NCBI GenBank assembly: GCA_910575835.1 | Contig: CAJTGB010000009.1 | Span: forward strand, 1-64,000 | Length of the DNA stretch: 64,000 nt | Direction of reading: 5' to 3' | DNA from: Lachnospiraceae bacterium | Lineage (GTDB): Bacteria; Bacillota; Clostridia; Lachnospirales; Lachnospiraceae | Shown: positions 17,792 through 26,105 of the stretch, piece by piece | Layout of the letters: each line of letters begins with the position of its first letter | How positions within the stretch are numbered: position 1 is the stretch's first letter | Position numbers and translations under genes: made by a program | The notes under the pieces: generated by a model | Seen by the model: only the letters and a program-made list of their open reading frames with translations | Told to the model about the DNA's origin: nothing | The model's database searches: none

Positions 17792-19729
17792 TTAACAAAT
17801 TTCGGCCCCTGCCGGCATCTCCTTCTCCGGCGTCATCAATGCAAGCTTCCCCTCCGCGTCCTCCGCGCACAGAAGCATCCCTTCAGACAAAACCCCTGCA
17901 AGCTTCGCAGGTTTCAGGTTCACGAGCACCATAACCTTCTTGCCGACCATCTCCTCCGGCTTATAATACGCCTTGATACCGGATACGATCTGCTTCACCT
18001 GGCTGCCGATCTTCACCTGGGAGCAGAGCAGCTTCTTCGACTTCTTCACTTCCTCGCAGGCAATGATCTCGCCCACCTGGAACTGCAGCTTCCCGAATTC
18101 CTCGAAGGTGATCTCCGGCTTCGCCTCGATATCGATCACCGCCGCGTCTGCTGCGCCTTTCGCTTCACCTTCGTTCTCCTCCCTGACCGGCGGGTGAAGC
18201 TCTTCTACCTTCTTCATGACCTCTTCGATATCCAGCCTCGCGAATAAGATCTCCGGCTTCTCCGTCACCTTGCCGTCGCCAAGCTGCGCAAGGATCTTCC
18301 CGGATGTCTCCGGCATAAACGGCTCGATCAGAACCGCGCCCGCCTTGATACTCTCGATCAGGTTATAGAGCACCGTCTCCAGACGGTCCTTCTTCGCCTC
18401 GTCCTTCGCCAGCACCCACGGCATCGTCTCGTCGATATATTTATTGCAGCGCTTGAACAGATTGAAGATCTCCGTGATCGCATCCGCGACCCTCAGATCG
18501 TTCATCTTCGCTTCCACAACCTTCGGCGTGTTCTCGCGAACGGATCTCAGATCAGCATCCACAGACCGCTCTTCCTCGGTCTCGGCAGCGTTCTTATCCG
18601 TCACCGTACCGCCGAAATACTTATTCGTCATGGAAACAGTCCGGTTCACCAGGTTCCCCAGGGTATTGGCAAGATCTGAATTCATACGCTCCACCATCAG
18701 CTCCCAGGTAATCACTCCGTCATTGTCAAACGGCATCTCATGCAGCACAAAGTACCGCACCGCGTCTACCCCGAAGAAATCCACCAGCTCATCCGCATAC
18801 AGCACATTGCCCTTGGACTTGCTCATCTTGCCGTCTCCCTGCAGAAGCCACGGATGTCCGAAGATCTGCTTCGGAAGCGGCAGATCCAGCGCCATCAGGA
18901 AGATCGGCCAATAGATCGTATGGAAACGGATGATATCCTTCCCGATCAGATGCAGATCCGCCGGCCAGTCCCTCTTAAACTGCTCCGTACTCTCACCGCC
19001 GCACTCATACCCAATCCCGGTGATGTAGTTAGATAACGCATCCAGCCACACATAGACCACATGCTTCGGGTCAAAATCCACCGGAATCCCCCACTTGAAC
19101 GACGTCCTGGACACGCAGAGATCCTGAAGCCCCGGAAGCAGGAAATTATTCATCATCTCATTCTTGCGCGACACCGGCTGGATGAATTCCGGATGGGTAT
19201 TGATATGCTCGATCAGACGGTCTGCATACTTGCTCATCTTGAAGAAATACGCCTCCTCCTTCGCCGGCTGAACCTCCCGCCCGCAGTCGGGACACTTGCC
19301 GTCTACCAACTGAGATTCCGTGAAAAAGGACTCGCAGGGCGTACAATACATCCCTTCATAATACCCCTTGTAAATATCGCCCTTGTCGAATAATTTCTTG
19401 AAAATCTTCTGAATCTGCTTCTCGTGATATTCGTCCGTCGTGCGGATGAACTTGTCATAGGAGGTGTTCATCAGATCCCAGATCCTTCTGATCTCTCCCG
19501 CCACATTGTCCACATACTGTTTCGGCGTTATACCTGCCTCCTCAGCCTTCAATTCGATCTTCTGCCCGTGCTCGTCTGTGCCGGTCTGGAAGAATACGTC
19601 GTAGCCCTGGCTCCTCTTATATCTTGCGATCGCGTCCGCCAGGACGATCTCATACGTGTTCCCGATATGCGGCTTCCCTGACGTGTAGGCAATAGCCGTC
19701 GTCATATAATATTTTGGTTTTTCACTCAT
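17792..19729 (-). CDS. metG: Methionyl-tRNA synthetase
   Basis: It charges tRNA-Met. The 645-residue protein has the HIGH-type motif HIGN (residues 21-24), four zinc cysteines (129, 132, 146, 149), and the KMSKS motif at 301-305. A C-terminal tRNA-binding/dimerisation domain follows (about 545-645, EEFGKLQFQVGEI). The ATG at 19729 follows AGAAGG; the frame is open to 19792 but without a site. It is controlled by the T-box leader immediately upstream. Confidence 0.97.
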   Translation of the reverse strand: MSEKPKYYMTTAIAYTSGKPHIGNTYEIVLADAIARYKRSQGYDVFFQTGTDEHGQKIELKAEEAGITPKQYVDNVAGEIRRIWDLMNTSYDKFIRTTDEYHEKQIQKIFKKLFDKGDIYKGYYEGMYCTPCESFFTESQLVDGKCPDCGREVQPAKEEAYFFKMSKYADRLIEHINTHPEFIQPVSRKNEMMNNFLLPGLQDLCVSRTSFKWGIPVDFDPKHVVYVWLDALSNYITGIGYECGGESTEQFKRDWPADLHLIGKDIIRFHTIYWPIFLMALDLPLPKQIFGHPWLLQGDGKMSKSKGNVLYADELVDFFGVDAVRYFVLHEMPFDNDGVITWELMVERMNSDLANTLGNLVNRTVSMTNKYFGGTVTDKNAAETEEERSVDADLRSVRENTPKVVEAKMNDLRVADAITEIFNLFKRCNKYIDETMPWVLAKDEAKKDRLETVLYNLIESIKAGAVLIEPFMPETSGKILAQLGDGKVTEKPEILFARLDIEEVMKKVEELHPPVREENEGEAKGAADAAVIDIEAKPEITFEEFGKLQFQVGEIIACEEVKKSKKLLCSQVKIGSQVKQIVSGIKAYYKPEEMVGKKVMVLVNLKPAKLAGVLSEGMLLCAEDAEGKLALMTPEKEMPAGAEIC

Positions 19730-19820
19730 AACCTTCTCTCCCTTCTTTAACATACAGCGAACCCTCTTTGGCCGCGCCAAGTGTGAAGACAATCATGCCC
19801 GGCATGATCCTTCTGCGGCA

Positions 19821-20192
19821 TAAAAAACCGCCTTCTTGGATACATTGTAAAATGTATCCAAGAAGGCGGAATCCTGCCGCGTTACCACTTCTATTCATCC
19901 TGCCCTCACGGACAGAACCTCTGCAAGTATCCCGGCGCCCCATTTACCGGTTAAGCCGAACACTCTCTCGCTATAACGGGCGAACCCATCGCAGCCTGTA
20001 TAAGCACAGCTAATGCCTATAGTCGGTGCGCTGCTCAGAAGCCATCTTCAGCCAATCTTCCTCCATCCCTCTCAGCATCCCCGCTGCCTTGTGAAACCAA
20101 TTCTTACGGCCATAAGACAACGGCTTGGGAATTCTCTGTAAGATTCCAAATGACTTACTCTCTTCGTCATTGCTTTTTCTATCTGCGTTATG
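19821..20192 (-). ncRNA. T-box leader (riboswitch) of metG
   Basis: On the minus strand the leader shows a Stem I region with AATGACGAAGAGAGTAAG and GGAATCTTACAGAGAATTCC, typical T-box Stem I patterns. It continues to the T-box sequence AAGTGGTAACGCGG (about 19876-19890), which pairs with the uncharged tRNA acceptor end. The terminator follows: a 19-bp stem CCGCCTTCTTGGATACATT with its complement (19828-19869) and TTTTTTA. The specifier is presumably ATG (Met) from the downstream gene; two ATG triplets lie in the expected stretch near 20066-20076. The 370-nt region contains no gene. Confidence 0.92.
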
Positions 20193-20198
20193 TTAGAA

Positions 20199-20228
20199 AT
20201 CCTAACACACGGGACGATAGATTGTCAA
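20199..20228 (-). promoter_or_regulatory. Promoter of the T-box/metG transcript
   Basis: On the minus strand TTGACA (20228-20223) is followed after 18 bp by TAGGAT (20204-20199). The -35 box overlaps the stop codon of the upstream Uma2-type gene. Confidence 0.6.
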
Positions 20229-21046
20229 GAGGGATAAATAAATTCAGTATCCTTAAGCTCCTCCATGATCCTTGAAGAATCTATCATCAATTCTCCTCCA
20301 AAGATCCCCACGGGAACCATATCTCCGATATTATATATCACCGGACAGGAATCCTGTTCAAAAAAGTAAACGATCACCCGGAGTTTCTCTGTATCCACCA
20401 TCCAATATTCCCTTACTCCGGCGGCTTCATACTTGTGGAGTTTCAAAAACATATCTTTCCTTCTGGTTGATTCCGATAAAATCTCAATGACAAAATCAGG
20501 CGCACCCATAATACACTTGTTAACCATCTTCTCTTTGTCGCAATTAACAAGAATATCCGGCTGTACCATAGTCTTATCATCACAGTCAAGCTTCACATCC
20601 ACCGGCGCAAAGAATACTTTGCATTTCCCTTTCTTTTCGGCGATATAATCCCGAAGCTGTGAAAATATCTCCGCCGATACAGCCTGATGCGCAAGACTCG
20701 GCGCACTCATATCATAGATCACACCGTCTATCAGTTCCGCCCTTCGGTCATCTGGCAGTGCGTAATAGTCAGCTAATGTGCAGAAGCTTTTCTGTACTCC
20801 ATATACAGCGCCCGTTTCGCAGACCCTGGCGGCAGACGCTTCGGGATATTCCTTCCGGCTGGCCGCCGAATGTCTACCCGGCAGTAGCACTCTCTCTAAT
20901 GCCTGTATCATCTCTTTATCCAGTTCCTTAATCTGCCCGGCAAATATCTTCTGTACTATATCACACGGAACTCCTGTTAATTCCGAAAGCTCCTCATATG
21001 AATAGCTATTTAGCTCACGCCAATACTCCATCAATGGCAGATTCAT
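20225..21046 (-). CDS. Uma2-family (DUF820) PD-(D/E)XK protein with N-terminal helix-turn-helix
   Basis: Residues about 85-270 form a Uma2/DUF820 restriction-endonuclease-like domain. The lead-in is DDRRAELIDGVIYDM, and the core Asp and Glu of the fold are in VQPDILVNC and PDFVIEILS, followed by KLHKYEAAGVREYWMVD. The first 60 residues (YSYEELSELTGVPCDIVQKI) look like an XRE-type helix-turn-helix, a common fusion in Clostridia. The cellular role of Uma2 proteins is not known. The ATG at 21046 is preferred (AAAGGA, 7 nt upstream) over 21064. Confidence 0.85.
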   Translation of the reverse strand: MNLPLMEYWRELNSYSYEELSELTGVPCDIVQKIFAGQIKELDKEMIQALERVLLPGRHSAASRKEYPEASAARVCETGAVYGVQKSFCTLADYYALPDDRRAELIDGVIYDMSAPSLAHQAVSAEIFSQLRDYIAEKKGKCKVFFAPVDVKLDCDDKTMVQPDILVNCDKEKMVNKCIMGAPDFVIEILSESTRRKDMFLKLHKYEAAGVREYWMVDTEKLRVIVYFFEQDSCPVIYNIGDMVPVGIFGGELMIDSSRIMEELKDTEFIYPS

Positions 21047-21080
21047 ATCATCATCCTTTCTCAAACTACAAAATTAAAAC

Positions 21081-22742
21081 TTAGCCAAAAAACAAGCGGT
21101 AACAGAGATATCCCAACACCAGCACCGCCACACATACCGCCTGTGTAATGAGCGCCTTTTTATTGTCCGTTATATCCCCGTTCCCTTTCTTCAGCGGCTC
21201 CGGCTCCATCAAGAATCCCCACGGACTGTGCTTCTGCATCTTCAAGGCGATCCCCTTCTTCTCATTCTCCCCGACTGCCTTAAGGAACTCTCTCCAGTTA
21301 CTCTCTAAAAGCTTCATTCCTCTGATCAAGTCTGCCTGCATCGTCTGCCCCTTCAAAAGCATCTGAAAAAAACCTGCTCTGTCCGAATAAGCTTCCTGCT
21401 GCCGGTATACGGTATTCTCCTTCTTCTCCATGAATGTCTTGAATGCATATTCCAGCCCTTCCTGCACGGCTTTCTGCGGATCCCCTGTCTTCTCATATAC
21501 ATTCGTCGTATAATTATACACCTTGTAGACTCCCTTCTGTGAGAGATAGAAGTCTATCATCTGATTCACAGCGCTCCTCATCGGGGTAGACATCGACTGG
21601 TCCCGGCCGGCGCTGGCCGCATACATCTGCCCCTTGATCGAAGTGATCGCGGCCAATAACCCCGCAACCTCTTCATTGCGTGCACTGATGCCGGGATTCT
21701 TAAGCAGGTTGCCGCTTCCATTGATATGCGCGGCAAAACGGTTCGCTCTCTCAAGTCCCTTCCCTGTAAGGGCCGCCTTCCCTCCCTGCAGGCTAATCCG
21801 GCTTGCACTGCCGTTCCTGGCTTCATTCAATATCCGGTTCCTCTGGATCATCTGCTGCTCACCAGAGTCCTGTCTCACATCATATCCCTGACTGATCTTA
21901 ACATTCCCGCCCTTCGTCAGCTTATAGAGCGTTCCTCCTTCTTCGGACGCTGCGGACAGACCGCCGGAAGGAACAGCCGTACCGGACGCAGTATACATAC
22001 CTTTCCTGCCTCTGCCGCCTCCGGCCTGCCATTCCTGTGATTCCGGCATAAAATACCGGGCGTTTCCCGTAGAATTCACCTTTCCCCGGGCATAGAATCT
22101 GTCCGCAGCTCTGGCTGAGATCGCCTCGCCTGTCGTCTGCTTGTATACACTGGATTTTACCAGCTTAAGAGTGTCTGTCTGGCCGGTCTGCTTCAGGAAT
22201 TCCATCAGATCCTTCAGTTCAACGTCTACCAGCAGATTCAGCTTCTGCGCAAGGATCTCGTTCAGCCGGTCCATCTGCTGCATCTGCTCTTCCCCCATCG
22301 TATGTGTCAGAATCGCCTCGAGAAGAGCCAGATACAGCTTGGACAGCTCATCAAGCTGCGCTGAAAGGTTCTGATCGCCGACCGGCATCCATTTCTGAAA
22401 TGCTTCCCAGAGTTCCTGCTCCATCTCCAGAGTCCACGTTATATTCGCATCTTTCAGAAGCTTACCTTCTATTCCAAACCATTTGCTCTGCCGCGAGAGC
22501 TCCGGCGTATCCCTCTTCTCCTCCGTCCGGTCTCTCTCGTTCTCCTGCTCCCATTCCTGCTTCCTGGAATCCCGTTCCTTCAGAAGTTCTTCCTTCACTT
22601 CCGCCGCATGCCTGGATGCTTCTTCTATCAAGACCTGCCCTGCCTCCATCTGGGCGCACTTCCTGGCAAGCCTGTTCTCCATCGCCGCTGCTGCCGCAGA
22701 CTGAGGCGCCTGGTTCCCTCCGGTTTCCTTCACTCTTGACAT
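21081..22742 (-). CDS. Tail-anchored coiled-coil protein of unknown function
   Basis: This 553-residue protein has no recognised domain. Residues about 1-95 are highly charged and predicted coiled coil (RHAAEVKEELLKERDSRKQ). The middle is Gln/Gly/Ser-rich with helical stretches, and the last 20 residues (AVCVAVLVLGYLCYRLFFG) form a single membrane anchor preceded by basic residues. This implies a cytoplasmic protein fixed to the membrane by its C terminus. AGGAGG precedes the ATG. It is 35 bp upstream of the Uma2-type gene in the same direction, so they are probably co-transcribed. Confidence 0.75.
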   Translation of the reverse strand: MSRVKETGGNQAPQSAAAAAMENRLARKCAQMEAGQVLIEEASRHAAEVKEELLKERDSRKQEWEQENERDRTEEKRDTPELSRQSKWFGIEGKLLKDANITWTLEMEQELWEAFQKWMPVGDQNLSAQLDELSKLYLALLEAILTHTMGEEQMQQMDRLNEILAQKLNLLVDVELKDLMEFLKQTGQTDTLKLVKSSVYKQTTGEAISARAADRFYARGKVNSTGNARYFMPESQEWQAGGGRGRKGMYTASGTAVPSGGLSAASEEGGTLYKLTKGGNVKISQGYDVRQDSGEQQMIQRNRILNEARNGSASRISLQGGKAALTGKGLERANRFAAHINGSGNLLKNPGISARNEEVAGLLAAITSIKGQMYAASAGRDQSMSTPMRSAVNQMIDFYLSQKGVYKVYNYTTNVYEKTGDPQKAVQEGLEYAFKTFMEKKENTVYRQQEAYSDRAGFFQMLLKGQTMQADLIRGMKLLESNWREFLKAVGENEKKGIALKMQKHSPWGFLMEPEPLKKGNGDITDNKKALITQAVCVAVLVLGYLCYRLFFG

Positions 22743-23017
22743 TCCAGTTCCTCCTAAGCCGCTATGCCTGCCGCCGGTTCATTCAGCCGCACGCCGTGAC
22801 AAATCGTAAATCTCTTATAATAGTTATCGACCGGGGCGCTGATGTTGTAACCTTGAAATATAATTTCTTTTTATTTCCGCGAGCAACGAGCCAAGCGGGC
22901 ATGCTTGCATGCACATTTGGCGACTGCCGCGAGGGTCAAAGACCCTGTTGCTTGCATCGGGGTCTTTGACTTCCAAATGTCGACGGTTTAACTTTACTGA
23001 GATAGCTAAATTTACGA
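22743..23017. other. Gene-free stretch upstream of the first Rpn locus
   Basis: No credible ORF is present here. The region holds the nested hairpin at 22913-22980 and is otherwise AT-rich. The promoter and leader of the Rpn gene follow from 23018. Confidence 0.6.
22913..22980. repeat. Nested inverted repeat (68 bp)
   Basis: ACATTTGG (22913-22920) pairs with CCAAATGT (22973-22980). Inside it, GTCAAAGACCC pairs with GGGTCTTTGAC around a 14-nt loop. GCATGCTTGCATGC lies just outside. There is no T-tract, so it is more like a palindromic repeat element than a terminator. Confidence 0.65.
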
Positions 23018-23046
23018 TTGCATGCCGATTTATAATATGCTATACT
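23018..23046 (+). promoter_or_regulatory. Promoter of the first Rpn locus
   Basis: TTGCAT (23018-23023) and TATACT (23041-23046) are 17 bp apart with an extended -10 TGC. The second locus has the same boxes and spacing (50929-50957) although most of the spacer differs. The start would give a leader of about 256 nt. Confidence 0.7.
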
Positions 23047-23072
23047 TATTTTTAAGAATTTTTCAAGAATTC

Positions 23073-23306
23073 AGAAGGGCATTCGCCTTCTATTTTCTAT
23101 CCGGCAATCACCGGAGGAATATCCCTGATTCATTTTCAAATCCAATATTTTACACATTCACTTGGAGAAGCCTTGATATATTGAAACAGTTGAATTCTTC
23201 ATAAGATTTCCTTTTCCGAAGCTTCGTTTCATGGTATGATTATAATAATAAATCAAAGTCTTCTTACATTGAATCCTGTAATATCTTGCAGAAGAAAGGA
23301 GACTTT
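23073..23306 (+). promoter_or_regulatory. Structured 5' leader of the first Rpn gene, with Shine-Dalgarno-sequestering hairpin
   Basis: Hairpin 1 is AGAAGG/CCTTCT around the loop GCATTCG (23073-23091). Hairpin 2 is TCCGG/CCGGA (23100-23115). Hairpin 3 pairs AAAGTCTTCTT (23255-23265) with AAGGAGACTTT (23296-23306) over 11 consecutive pairs, one of them a wobble, fully covering the ribosome site AAGGAG just before the ATG. The same hairpins occur with changed but still pairing bases at 50974-51215. Confidence 0.65.
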
Positions 23307-23308
23307 TT

Positions 23309-24211
23309 ATGAGCATTACGAACAACACACTGAATGTAACGCAAAGACAAGAAGATTTTATCATGCTCCCCACCAACGATGTCTGCTTTGCCGGACTGAT
23401 GGAGAATCCTACTGTTCGGAAAGGCTTCTGTGCCGCCGTTATGCGGGTTCATCCAGATGAAATTGGCAAAACAGAACTGCTTCCCACACATTTGCAGCGA
23501 GAAAATGCGGATGATAAGCTTGGCATTCTGGATGTACGGGTACGCATGAAAAACGGTACTCAGATCAACATGGAAATGCAGGTAAAATATTTTGATTTCT
23601 GGGATGAGCGTGCATTATTCTATCTAAGCAAAATGTTTTCCGAACAGTTGAAGCACGGAGATTCATACGAAAAACTTCAAAAATGTATCCACGTCAGTAT
23701 TTTAGATTTTATACGGTTTCCGGGTGACGAAAACTGTTATCGTACAATACACTTCCGTGATGATGCTACCAATGAAATTTATAACCGCAAGATGGAATTA
23801 CAGATTCTAGAGCTTAAAAAGCTTTCCAAAACTATTCTTCCAAAAGAAGATATCATTCATTGGATGCGTTTCTTTAATGGAAAGAACAAGGAGGAGGAAT
23901 TCGAACATATGGCACAGACAAATGAATATCTGGGAGAGGCCTATGAAGCATTACAAAGATTGAGTGCAGATGATAAGAAGCGTCTGGAATATGAAGCGCG
24001 TGACAAAGCCTTGAAGGATTATAATACTCAGATGAGCAGCGCTGAAAAGCGCGGCATTGAAATCGGTGAAAAACACGGTATTGAAATCGGTGAAAAGCGC
24101 GGCATTCAACTTGCCTGTAAAGTGTTCCGTTTGCATTCACAAGGTTTTTCAGCAGAAGAAATTGCCGCCGAATGCAACATCTCTGCCGAAAAAGTACACG
24201 AAATCCTATAA
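23309..24211 (+). CDS. Rpn-family PD-(D/E)XK nuclease/putative transposase, copy 1
   Basis: This 300-residue protein belongs to the recombination-promoting nuclease (Rpn)/PDDEXK_2 transposase group. Family signs are the N-terminal MLPTNDVCFAGLMENP, the core ILDVRVRMKNGTQINMEMQV with the Asp and Glu-x-Gln of the nuclease, and WDERALFYLSKMFSEQL. Near the C terminus a GIEIGEKxGIEIGEK repeat precedes a short helix-turn-helix-like end (FSAEEIAAECNISAEKV). Related members stimulate RecA-independent recombination. Two paralogues occur at 51218 and 52380. It is expressed from a long structured leader. Confidence 0.88.
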   Translation: MSITNNTLNVTQRQEDFIMLPTNDVCFAGLMENPTVRKGFCAAVMRVHPDEIGKTELLPTHLQRENADDKLGILDVRVRMKNGTQINMEMQVKYFDFWDERALFYLSKMFSEQLKHGDSYEKLQKCIHVSILDFIRFPGDENCYRTIHFRDDATNEIYNRKMELQILELKKLSKTILPKEDIIHWMRFFNGKNKEEEFEHMAQTNEYLGEAYEALQRLSADDKKRLEYEARDKALKDYNTQMSSAEKRGIEIGEKHGIEIGEKRGIQLACKVFRLHSQGFSAEEIAAECNISAEKVHEIL

Positions 24212-24255
24212 GGCAGCAATTCGGGCCTGTCTAAATTATTCCCGGACAACCGCAT

Positions 24256-24281
24256 GAAAAGGGGCTGATTCCGACAGCCCC
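24256..24281 (-). terminator. Terminator of the ribokinase gene
   Basis: GGGGCTG and CAGCCCC form a 7-bp GC-rich stem with a 7-nt loop; on the minus strand TTTT follows. It lies 30 bp beyond the ribokinase stop codon and 45 bp past the convergent Rpn gene. Confidence 0.75.
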
Positions 24282-24309
24282 GCCGCATCGTCCCTCTGAC
24301 GGTTGATTT

Positions 24310-25200
24310 CTATACCCCAAGTTCCGCTCTCGTCGGAATCGACACCCCCGCTCCCGGTCTTGATACTGCGATCGCCGACGCCCTCGCCGCCATATCCATA
24401 GCTCCTTCAACCGCAGCTCCTTCTAATATCCCCGCAATAAAATATCCTGTATATGTATCTCCTGCCGCCGTCGTATCCACCGTCTCCGCCGGATAGATTT
24501 CCCGCACTGCCCGCTTCGTACTGTCACAATACCGGGAACCTGCGCTGCCCAGAGTCAGTACGATCTTAGTCTGCGAAAATCTGATTCTAAGGCCTTCTAT
24601 CAGTTTATCAGCATCCTCCGGCCTCTCTTCTAATATCTGCCCCGCTTCTATTTCATTTAGGATAAAATAATCCACATACTGAAGCGGCAGTTCCTTTATG
24701 ACCTTATTCATCGGAGACGGATTGAGCACGATTATCATCCCTCTTTCACGGGCTTTTTTGACAATGTATCCCAGTTCATTGATCTCATTCTGCAGAAGAA
24801 GGTAATCTCCCGCCTCGAACCCCTCCAACGTATGATCGACCTGCTCTTTCGTGATCATCTGATTTGCCCCGCCATACAGAATGATACAGTTATCTCCTTT
24901 CTCATCGTTCTGGATAACCGCATGTCCCGTCTTCACCCCGGGAATGATTCGGATATACCTCGTATCCACTCCGGCTTCTTCAAGAAATTCTATCAGAAAC
25001 CTTCCCTCTTCTCCGATCGCTCCGGCATGGAAGACCGAAACACCTGCTTTCCCAAGTGCAACAGACTGATTCAGTCCCTTTCCTCCCGGATAGGTATTCA
25101 GCGTTTCCGAAGAGATTGTTTCGCCCTTCTCTACGATATGATGCAATTTATATACATAATCGATATTAAGCGATCCAAAATTCAGTACCTTCATCTTCAT
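24310..25200 (-). CDS. rbsK: Ribokinase (PfkB family)
   Basis: It phosphorylates ribose or a related pentose at O5 using ATP. The 296-residue protein has the PfkB N-terminal signature (GSLNIDYVYKL, then YPGGKGLNQSVALGKAG, which binds sugar). The C-terminal signature DTTAAGDTYTGYF carries the catalytic Asp. AAAGGG precedes two possible ATGs (25200 and 25194). No ribose transporter or regulator is adjacent, so the physiological substrate is uncertain, and the symbol is given by family. Confidence 0.85.
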   Translation of the reverse strand: MKMKVLNFGSLNIDYVYKLHHIVEKGETISSETLNTYPGGKGLNQSVALGKAGVSVFHAGAIGEEGRFLIEFLEEAGVDTRYIRIIPGVKTGHAVIQNDEKGDNCIILYGGANQMITKEQVDHTLEGFEAGDYLLLQNEINELGYIVKKARERGMIIVLNPSPMNKVIKELPLQYVDYFILNEIEAGQILEERPEDADKLIEGLRIRFSQTKIVLTLGSAGSRYCDSTKRAVREIYPAETVDTTAAGDTYTGYFIAGILEGAAVEGAMDMAARASAIAVSRPGAGVSIPTRAELGV

Positions 25201-25264
25201 TTATCCCTTTCTTTTCTCCAACCTTCATTTGTCTGTTCGTGTATATTTTTTACAAAAACCGACG

Positions 25265-25300
25265 TAAAAAAGGGAACGAAGTCTTCTCTTCGTTCCCTTA
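25265..25300 (-). terminator. Terminator of the 25316-25960 gene
   Basis: GGGAACGAAG and CTTCGTTCCC form a perfect 10-bp stem with a 6-nt loop, followed on the minus strand by TTTTTTACG. Confidence 0.88.
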
Positions 25301-25315
25301 TAATTCTTCTGGATC

Positions 25316-25960
25316 CTATTCTGCCTTGCCAGCCTTCTCGTAATAGCTGTCGAACAGATCTCCGATTGCGCTGTGTGTCTCCTGTGAAATAGATGGAAGT
25401 GACTTGCCCCAAGCCTTAGTAGCCTGCTCAAACCCCTTCTCCACTGCTGCCTGCATCTCTTTCATCTTCTCCGGGTCATCTCCCGCGAGCGCATACGCAA
25501 AATCAAAGATTCTCTGAGACGTCTGCTTTACACCCCAGTATCCGTCTTCGGAAATTGCCTGCTGAGCTTCTGCCTTCGTCTGCGCATCAACTGCGAAGTT
25601 ACCGCTGGCAATCATCTTCCACATATTGTCGCCCTGTGCAGCGGCGCCGGTAATTCCCTGCTTCTGGAACATCTGGGTCATCATGTTCGTAAAACGGGTC
25701 ATCTGATTATCCAGGTCTGCTTTCAAGCTCTGCACCAGTGCGGCCCTCTCAGAATCACTCATCTTACCATTTACTTTCGTATCCTTGCTGAATTCAACAC
25801 GGTCGGTATTCGTCTTGGAAGTTGTCTTATCCACGGCGCCTACCGCATCTTTACTCTGCTCCTCTGCAGCCTTGGACGCTGTTGCCGTCTTGTTAGCATT
25901 TACAGAAGTATATCCTGTAGCCGCCTGTACATTCTGATAATAAAGGTCATCGATTTTCAC
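25316..25960 (-). CDS. Conserved-looking protein of unknown function (DUF5610-like C-terminal region)
   Basis: The first 70 residues are low-complexity Thr/Lys/Ala-rich. A helical region from about residue 72 contains TSQRIFDFAYALAGDDPEKM and a GFEQATKAWGKSLPSIS segment, which recalls the DUF5610 pattern from memory only. The GTG at 25960 is chosen because AGGAGG lies 7 nt upstream; the ATG at 25987 lies before that site. It is a single-gene unit with a strong terminator. No signal peptide or membrane segment is present. The flexible N terminus resembles export-apparatus or flagella-related regulators but no function can be assigned. Confidence 0.7.
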   Translation of the reverse strand: MKIDDLYYQNVQAATGYTSVNANKTATASKAAEEQSKDAVGAVDKTTSKTNTDRVEFSKDTKVNGKMSDSERAALVQSLKADLDNQMTRFTNMMTQMFQKQGITGAAAQGDNMWKMIASGNFAVDAQTKAEAQQAISEDGYWGVKQTSQRIFDFAYALAGDDPEKMKEMQAAVEKGFEQATKAWGKSLPSISQETHSAIGDLFDSYYEKAGKAE

Positions 25961-26105
25961 AGCATTTCCTCCTTTTCCTCTTCTCAATTATCTAGTACAA
26001 CATTGCACTAGTGTGCCAAGAAAATCATTTTATTTATGTTCATACTGTTATATCGGCGGCAGCGGGAAAAAATTAAGATTGTATTGGGAATTACTTCCTT
26101 ATTTT

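Noticed and set aside
20000-20110. tRNA-like look of the region upstream of metG
   Set aside because: The motifs are those of a T-box leader, which pairs with tRNA; no cloverleaf or CCA-end tRNA gene can be drawn.
23007-23031. Sigma-28-like TAAA/GCCGATTT upstream of Rpn copy 1
   Set aside because: Spacing is 13 rather than about 15, the element is not conserved in the second locus, and it overlaps a better conserved TTGCAT/TATACT promoter.
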